This document shows, in pieces, positions 5,647 through 9,428 of a stretch of DNA of 9,428 bases. This stretch comes from Desulfobacterales bacterium (GTDB taxonomy: Bacteria > Desulfobacterota > Desulfobacteria > Desulfobacterales > Desulfosalsimonadaceae), in NCBI GenBank assembly GCA_018224315.1, contig JAGTVF010000342.1, forward strand, positions 1 to 9,428. The letters are read 5' to 3'. The notes under the pieces were generated by a model. That model was given only the letters and a program-made list of their open reading frames with translations, did no database searches and was not told the origin of the DNA. Each line of letters starts with the position of its first letter. Within the stretch, counting starts at the first letter, position 1. The translations under genes and the position numbers were made by a program.

Positions 5647-6414
5647 ATGGAAATTTCCGGAAACGCATTTATCGTCACCGGCGGGGCGTCCGGCCTGGGT
5701 GCGGCTACGGTGCGGGCCCTGGTGGCAAAAGGCGGAAGGGCTGCCATCTTTGATCTGGCCGATGACACCGGCACATCCCTGGCCCAAGAACTCGGGGATG
5801 CGGCCATCTACTGTCACACGGATGTGGCTGATGAAGCCTCGGCCCAAGATGCGGTTTCAAAGACCATTGCGGCCTTCGGTGCCGTCCACGGGGTAATCAA
5901 CTGTGCGGGCATCGGCATTCCCGCAAAGGTGGTGGGCAAAAACGGGCCCATGGCCTTAGACAAGTTCACCAAAACCATCCAGGTCAACCTGGTGGGCACG
6001 TTTAACGTCACCCGCCTGGCCGCGGCCAAAATGACGGAAAACGCCCCCAACAGTGAAGGTGAGCGCGGCGTGGTAATCAACACCGCATCTGTGGCCGCAT
6101 ACGAAGGCCAGGTGGGCCAGGCCGCCTATTCGGCATCCAAGGCCGGCATCGTGGGCATGACCCTGCCCATGGCCCGGGAGTTTGCCGATCACGGCATCCG
6201 GGTGGTCACCATTGCCCCGGGCCTGTTTGAAACCCCCATGTTTGACGCCCTGCCGGAAAAAGCCCGGGAGTCGCTGGAAAAGCAGTTGCCTTTTCCGTCG
6301 CGCTTTGGCCGGCCGGCTGAATTTGCCCTGATGGTGGAATCCATCCTTGCCAATCCGGTGTTAAACGGCGAAACCATCCGCCTGGATTCGGCCATGCGCA
6401 TGCAGGCCCGATAG
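5647..6414 (+). CDS. HSD10-like short-chain 3-hydroxyacyl-CoA dehydrogenase
   Basis: From M at 5647 this is a 255-residue short-chain dehydrogenase/reductase. The NAD-binding TGGASGLG is at residues 11-18, and D36 after the second strand favours NAD over NADP. NCAG (85-88) replaces the usual NNAG. The catalytic triad is S148, Y161 and K165 (AAYSASKAG). The region PGLFETPMFDALPEKARE (191-208), LPFPSRFGRPAEFA, and the end LNGETIRLDSAMRMQAR closely follow human HSD10/type II 3-hydroxyacyl-CoA dehydrogenase (which ends NGEVIRLDGAIRMQP), so this subfamily call is firm. HSD10 oxidises 3-hydroxyacyl-CoA, including 2-methyl-3-hydroxybutyryl-CoA from isoleucine. Here it would supply the 3-oxoacyl-CoA to the thiolase 34 bp downstream. 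Substrate chain length and branching are unknown. The protein is cytosolic, with no membrane segment. Confidence 0.9.
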   Translation: MEISGNAFIVTGGASGLGAATVRALVAKGGRAAIFDLADDTGTSLAQELGDAAIYCHTDVADEASAQDAVSKTIAAFGAVHGVINCAGIGIPAKVVGKNGPMALDKFTKTIQVNLVGTFNVTRLAAAKMTENAPNSEGERGVVINTASVAAYEGQVGQAAYSASKAGIVGMTLPMAREFADHGIRVVTIAPGLFETPMFDALPEKARESLEKQLPFPSRFGRPAEFALMVESILANPVLNGETIRLDSAMRMQAR

Positions 6415-6448
6415 CAGCCGTTTTTTATCCATCTCCGGAGGTTTTTCC

Positions 6449-7630
6449 ATGAGAAAAGTCGCTGTTGTGGGCACCGGGCATACGGATTTTGCCGCGGAGT
6501 CGCCCAAAACCGAAATTGAAATGTTCTGCGAGGCTGCCACAGAGGCCATGGCCGAATGCGAAACCGGCCCGGAAAAAATCCAGGCCCTGTACTGCGGAAA
6601 TGTGTTCGGCGATTTTGCCGAGGGCCAGGGCATGATCCAGTCCTATATCGCAAATGAACTGGGTATGCACAACATCCCGGCCACCCGGTTTGAAGGGGCC
6701 TGCGCGTCTGCTACCATAGCCATAAGGGATGCCTTCATGTGGGTGGCCTCTGGGTTTTACGACATCGTGCTGGTGGGCGGCACGGAAAAAGCCACGGCCA
6801 TGGGCACGCCTCTTGCCACCCGGACGTTTGCCATGGGCACGGACGCCAAGTACGAGTTTGCCGCAGGCCTGACCTTTCCGGGGTTTTTCGCCCTGCTGGC
6901 CCACTTGTACGCCCACACCTACCAGGTCCCCATGGAGCGGCTGCGCGAGCAGATGTCGCTGGTTTCGGTCCAATCCCATTTTTACGGCACCAAAAACCCC
7001 CATGCCCAGTTCAAACACAAGGAAATCACCGTGGATCAGGTATCCAACGGATTCATGGTGGCCTCGCCCCTGCGCCTGCTTGACTGCTGCCCGTTTTCCG
7101 ACGGGGCCGCGGCCCTGGTGCTGGCCTCGGAAGATGCGGCCAAAAAGCTGACCGACAAACCCGTTTTCATCACTGGCACAGGCCAAGCCTCCTCGCCCCG
7201 GCTAAGCGCCCAGGCCCCTTATCTGCCAAGGCTGAGGGCCCGGGAAATCTCGGCAAAGCAGGCCTATGACATGGCCGGCATCGGCCCGGCAGACATTGAC
7301 ATCTGCGAGCTGCACGATTGCTTCAGCATTGCCTCAATCATTGCCGCAGAAAACCTCGGGTTTGCCGAAAACGGCACCGCCGGGCAGCTCTGGGAAAAGG
7401 GAGAAACAAAAATCAACGGCCAAATCCCCATCAACGTATCCGGCGGGCTCAAGGCCAAGGGCCATCCCATCGGCGCCACGGGCGCCTCCCAGACCTGCGA
7501 GATCGTGCGCCAGCTGCGCGGGGACCTGGCAGACACGGGCCGGCAGGTGGACGGAGCCAAAACCGGGCTGGTCGACACCCTGGGCGGAGACGGCACCATT
7601 GCCAACCTGGTACTCCAGTCGGCCTGGTAG
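6449..7630 (+). CDS. SCP2-type thiolase (3-oxoacyl-CoA thiolase, DUF35-partnered)
   Basis: This 393-residue thiolase should cleave a 3-oxoacyl-CoA with CoA to acetyl-CoA (or propionyl-CoA) plus a shortened acyl-CoA. The nucleophile is C85 in FEGACASA. H289 lies in CELHDCFS and H339 in GGLKAKGHPIGATGAS. The classical C-terminal CxGGGxG cysteine is absent: the position reads DTLGGDGT (376-383). In SCP2-type thiolases the HDCF cysteine, here C291, is known to take over the second acid/base role, so activity is expected. The start has GGAGG at 6437-6441, 7 nt before the ATG. The DUF35 protein follows after 24 bp; in the BbsA/BbsB thiolase of toluene degradation and the Ltp2/ChsH2 steroid aldolase, such proteins form one complex. 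Branched or bulky acyl substrates are suggested by family, not proven. Confidence 0.9.
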   Translation: MRKVAVVGTGHTDFAAESPKTEIEMFCEAATEAMAECETGPEKIQALYCGNVFGDFAEGQGMIQSYIANELGMHNIPATRFEGACASATIAIRDAFMWVASGFYDIVLVGGTEKATAMGTPLATRTFAMGTDAKYEFAAGLTFPGFFALLAHLYAHTYQVPMERLREQMSLVSVQSHFYGTKNPHAQFKHKEITVDQVSNGFMVASPLRLLDCCPFSDGAAALVLASEDAAKKLTDKPVFITGTGQASSPRLSAQAPYLPRLRAREISAKQAYDMAGIGPADIDICELHDCFSIASIIAAENLGFAENGTAGQLWEKGETKINGQIPINVSGGLKAKGHPIGATGASQTCEIVRQLRGDLADTGRQVDGAKTGLVDTLGGDGTIANLVLQSAW

Positions 7631-7654
7631 AAAAGACAAGACAAGGAGAAAGCC

Positions 7655-8062
7655 ATGGAATACAAGCTTTCCTTCAGGCAATATCATAAAGGTCTGATCA
7701 AAAACAAACTCCTGGGCCTTTCCTGCCCCAGGTGCGGGGCCGTGACCTGTCCGCCCCAGATGAGCTGCCGCAGCTGCACCGCCTATGACCTGGAAATAAC
7801 GGAGCTGTCAGGCAGGGGCAAAATCACCACGTTTACCACCATTGCCGTTGCCCCCGAAGGCCGGGAATCCGAGGCTCCCTATATCGTAGTGCTCGTGGAA
7901 CTCGAAGAAGGGCCCTGGATCATGGGCAACCTCTATGACATGGACCCGTCCCGGGCGGATCTGAGCCTCATCGGCCGGCAGGTGGAGCTGGGCTGCCGGG
8001 TCTATCCCGGAGACCGGTATTCAGACGGGCCCATGGCAAGGCCGGCGTTTCGGTTTGTTTGA
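7655..8062 (+). CDS. DUF35 Zn-ribbon / OB-fold protein, probable thiolase partner subunit
   Basis: This 135-residue protein has the DUF35 architecture: an N-terminal helical stretch (FRQYHKGLIKNKLLGL), a rubredoxin-like Zn ribbon with C24-x2-C27 and C38-x2-C41 (an extra C32 lies between), then an OB fold (about 50-135: GRGKITTFTTIAVAP, APYIVVLVELEEGPWIMGNL, GCRVYPGDRY). Length is normal for the family. AAGGAG at 7643-7648 lies 6 nt before the ATG. Position directly after an SCP2-type thiolase is diagnostic of a two-subunit enzyme in which DUF35 packs on the thiolase and helps hold the acyl-CoA, as shown for BbsA-BbsB. It closes the operon; a T-run with GC-rich hairpins follows. No catalytic residues of its own are expected. 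Confidence 0.88.
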   Translation: MEYKLSFRQYHKGLIKNKLLGLSCPRCGAVTCPPQMSCRSCTAYDLEITELSGRGKITTFTTIAVAPEGRESEAPYIVVLVELEEGPWIMGNLYDMDPSRADLSLIGRQVELGCRVYPGDRYSDGPMARPAFRFV

Positions 8063-8093
8063 AAACGGACGGCTGAAAATATCTTTCCACGCC

Positions 8094-8146
8094 CCTGCAT
8101 CGGTATTTTTGCAGGAAGGCAGCCCTGCGGCCGGGGCCGGTTTTTT
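8094..8146 (+). terminator. Structured 3' region of the beta-oxidation operon ending in T6
   Basis: After the DUF35 stop, CCTGCA (8094-8099) and TGCAGG (8110-8115) form an inverted repeat. GCAGG (8111-8115) can alternatively pair with CCTGC (8124-8128). A short GC-rich hairpin, CGGC (8128-8131) with GCCG (8136-8139), directly precedes TTTTTT (8141-8146). The last element is a plausible intrinsic terminator despite its short stem. A further imperfect hairpin, CTCCTGA/TCGGGAG, spans 8149-8168. The rest of the 115-bp convergent gap shows nothing else. Confidence 0.5.
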
Positions 8147-8177
8147 CGCTCCTGATCGTTTTCGGGAGTTGTGCCCT

Positions 8178-9428
8178 TTACCCGCCGAATGCCGGCTCGG
8201 GGATATCCACCACGGCCCGGCAGTTTCGCTGCAGGGACTTGATCCGGCCGGCGGTCACAGGCAGGATGGATTCAATGTAATAGGCTGCCGACTGGATCTG
8301 GCCTTCATAAAAGGCGGCATTCTTGTTCTTTTTGATCTTTTCGGCCCGGGCATCCCCTTCGGCCCCGCCGGTGATCTCCCCGAGTTTCGGTTCGGCCACA
8401 ACAGCCCGCCACAACAGCATCCATGCCATGATGGTGTCTCCCACAACATCGAGAAACGGCATGGCCTGGCCAAATGCCACCTTGAAATCCGATGACGTGC
8501 CGGTCTTGCCCATGTGCATGGCCGCATTGCCCAGATCATTGACCGCGGCTTCCATGTCCTTTGCCAGGCTTTCCAGGGCCGGGATTTCCCGGGCCGCAGC
8601 CGTGGTTTTCTGCATCTCCCCCAGCAGGCTCATAAACACCGCGCCCTTTTTCATGCCCAGCTTGCGGCCCAGCAGATCCATGGCCTGGATGCCGTTGGTG
8701 CCCTCGTAGATGGAATTGATCTTGGAATCGCGCAGCAGCCGCTCAATGGGATAATCCTCGGTATAGCCATAGCCGCCGTAGCACTGCATGGCCTGGACCG
8801 TGGCCTCAAAACCCCGGTCCGTGCAGTAGGATTTGATCACCGGGGTCAAAAGATCCACCAAGTCCTGGCATGCCTGTTTTTCCTCCTGGTTTTGGGCGCA
8901 CTCGATTTTGTCAAAAAGATGGGCCACGTAATAGACAAAGCTGCGCATTCCCTCAGTGTGGGTTTTCATCCACATGAGCATGCGCCGCACGTCCGGATGC
9001 CGAATAATGGGAACCTGTGGAGCTTCCTTATTCTGTAGCTGCTCGATGTCCCGGCCCTGCAGGCGCTGGCGGGCATAGTCCAGGGCGTAGAGATAGGCGC
9101 AGGAAGCGTTAAACAGCCCCAGGGCGCCCACGCCCAGGCGCGCTTCGTTCATCATGTGAAACATCACCTGCATACCCCGGTTTTCCTCGCCCAAAAGCAG
9201 GCCCCGGCAGTTGCCCTTGCTGCCAAAAGCCAGCTGACAGGTGGGGCTGGCGTGCAGGCCCAGCTTTTTTTCAATGCCCGTGCACACCACGTCATTGGAC
9301 TCGCCCATGGACCCGTCTTCGTTGACCCAGATCTTGGGCACGATAAACAGGGAAATGCCCTTCGTGCCCGCCGGCGCGCCCTCGATGCGGGCGAGCACCG
9401 GGTGAACGATATTTTCGGTCAGATCGTG
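8178..9428 (-). CDS. Acyl-CoA dehydrogenase, C-terminal 416 residues (5' part beyond the window)
   Basis: The frame is open from the right edge to the stop at 8180-8178; a GTG at 9398 is an internal valine, since codons above it (HDLTENIVHP) continue without a break. The protein is an FAD-dependent acyl-CoA dehydrogenase that would form a 2-enoyl-CoA. Motifs include GISLFIVPK, EKKLGLHASPTCQLAFG, GEENRGMQVMFHMMNEARLG, CYGGYGYTEDYPIERLLRD, and SIYEGTNGIQAMDLLG. The glutamate of YEGT (codon 8705-8703) is the expected catalytic base. A further 150 or so residues follow that motif and contain AFGQAMPFLDVVGDTIMAW and FYEGQIQSAAYYIESILP, matching the extended C-terminal domain of the long, roughly 600-residue acyl-CoA dehydrogenases (3-methylmercaptopropionyl-CoA dehydrogenase is one member). 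Convergent with the thiolase operon, it could serve the same pathway. The substrate is not determinable. Confidence 0.92.
   Translation of the reverse strand, partial: HDLTENIVHPVLARIEGAPAGTKGISLFIVPKIWVNEDGSMGESNDVVCTGIEKKLGLHASPTCQLAFGSKGNCRGLLLGEENRGMQVMFHMMNEARLGVGALGLFNASCAYLYALDYARQRLQGRDIEQLQNKEAPQVPIIRHPDVRRMLMWMKTHTEGMRSFVYYVAHLFDKIECAQNQEEKQACQDLVDLLTPVIKSYCTDRGFEATVQAMQCYGGYGYTEDYPIERLLRDSKINSIYEGTNGIQAMDLLGRKLGMKKGAVFMSLLGEMQKTTAAAREIPALESLAKDMEAAVNDLGNAAMHMGKTGTSSDFKVAFGQAMPFLDVVGDTIMAWMLLWRAVVAEPKLGEITGGAEGDARAEKIKKNKNAAFYEGQIQSAAYYIESILPVTAGRIKSLQRNCRAVVDIPEPAFGG

Noticed and set aside
5009..8062. The beta-oxidation operon as a true bbs (benzylsuccinate) cluster
   Set aside because: Only the thiolase/DUF35 pairing matches. 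There is a single HSD10-type dehydrogenase rather than a BbsC/BbsD pair, and no CoA-transferase or hydratase is in the window, so no bbs symbols were assigned.
8055..8495. Plus-strand open frame running from the DUF35 gene end into the acyl-CoA dehydrogenase
   Set aside because: It overlaps the terminator-like T-run and is antisense to well-conserved acyl-CoA dehydrogenase sequence.

Overview
The window looks like chromosomal core and metabolic DNA from a GC-rich, anaerobic Desulfobacterota-type bacterium (Desulfobacterales-like). This placement is an inference from gene content and style: a winged-helix/4Fe-4S protein of a kind I associate with sulfate reducers, a YgiQ-type radical SAM enzyme, and a CoA-dependent beta-oxidation cluster containing a DUF35-partnered thiolase. 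I see no rRNA, tRNA, CRISPR array, insertion sequence or phage gene.

Left part (1-1704). Two genes lie on the minus strand: the 5' 241 codons of a winged-helix plus Fe-S cluster protein (continuing off the left edge) and a complete RluA-family pseudouridine synthase. The gap between them (726-911) carries a candidate promoter, a TetR-like palindrome, a hairpin, and an array of degenerate 7-nt repeats. A second copy of the same 7-nt repeat lies at 1652-1688 and includes the start codon of the pseudouridine synthase.

Middle (1705-4893). A plus-strand pair reads divergently from the pseudouridine synthase. The first gene is a fusion of an RsmG-type (class I) methyltransferase with a TrmH/SpoU-type (SPOUT) methyltransferase. 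The second is a YgiQ-family radical SAM protein whose ATG directly abuts the fusion's stop codon. With the pseudouridine synthase, three predicted RNA-modification domains are adjacent.

Right part (4894-9428). A plus-strand operon starts from a promoter wrapped in nested inverted repeats. It encodes a TetR regulator resembling acyl-CoA-responsive FadR/YsiA types, an HSD10-like short-chain 3-hydroxyacyl-CoA dehydrogenase, an SCP2-type thiolase, and a DUF35 Zn-ribbon/OB-fold protein expected to be the thiolase's partner subunit (as in BbsAB of anaerobic toluene degradation). Convergent to it, entering from the right edge, is the C-terminal 416 residues of an acyl-CoA dehydrogenase with the extended C-terminal domain. 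Together these can supply the first, third and fourth steps of a beta-oxidation spiral; the enoyl-CoA hydratase is not in the window. Branched-chain or substituted acyl-CoA substrates are plausible, but the sequence does not determine them.

The most unusual items are the two-fold methyltransferase fusion, the shared heptad repeat at two gene starts, the layered operator region ahead of the TetR operon, and the thiolase/DUF35 module with its own regulator.
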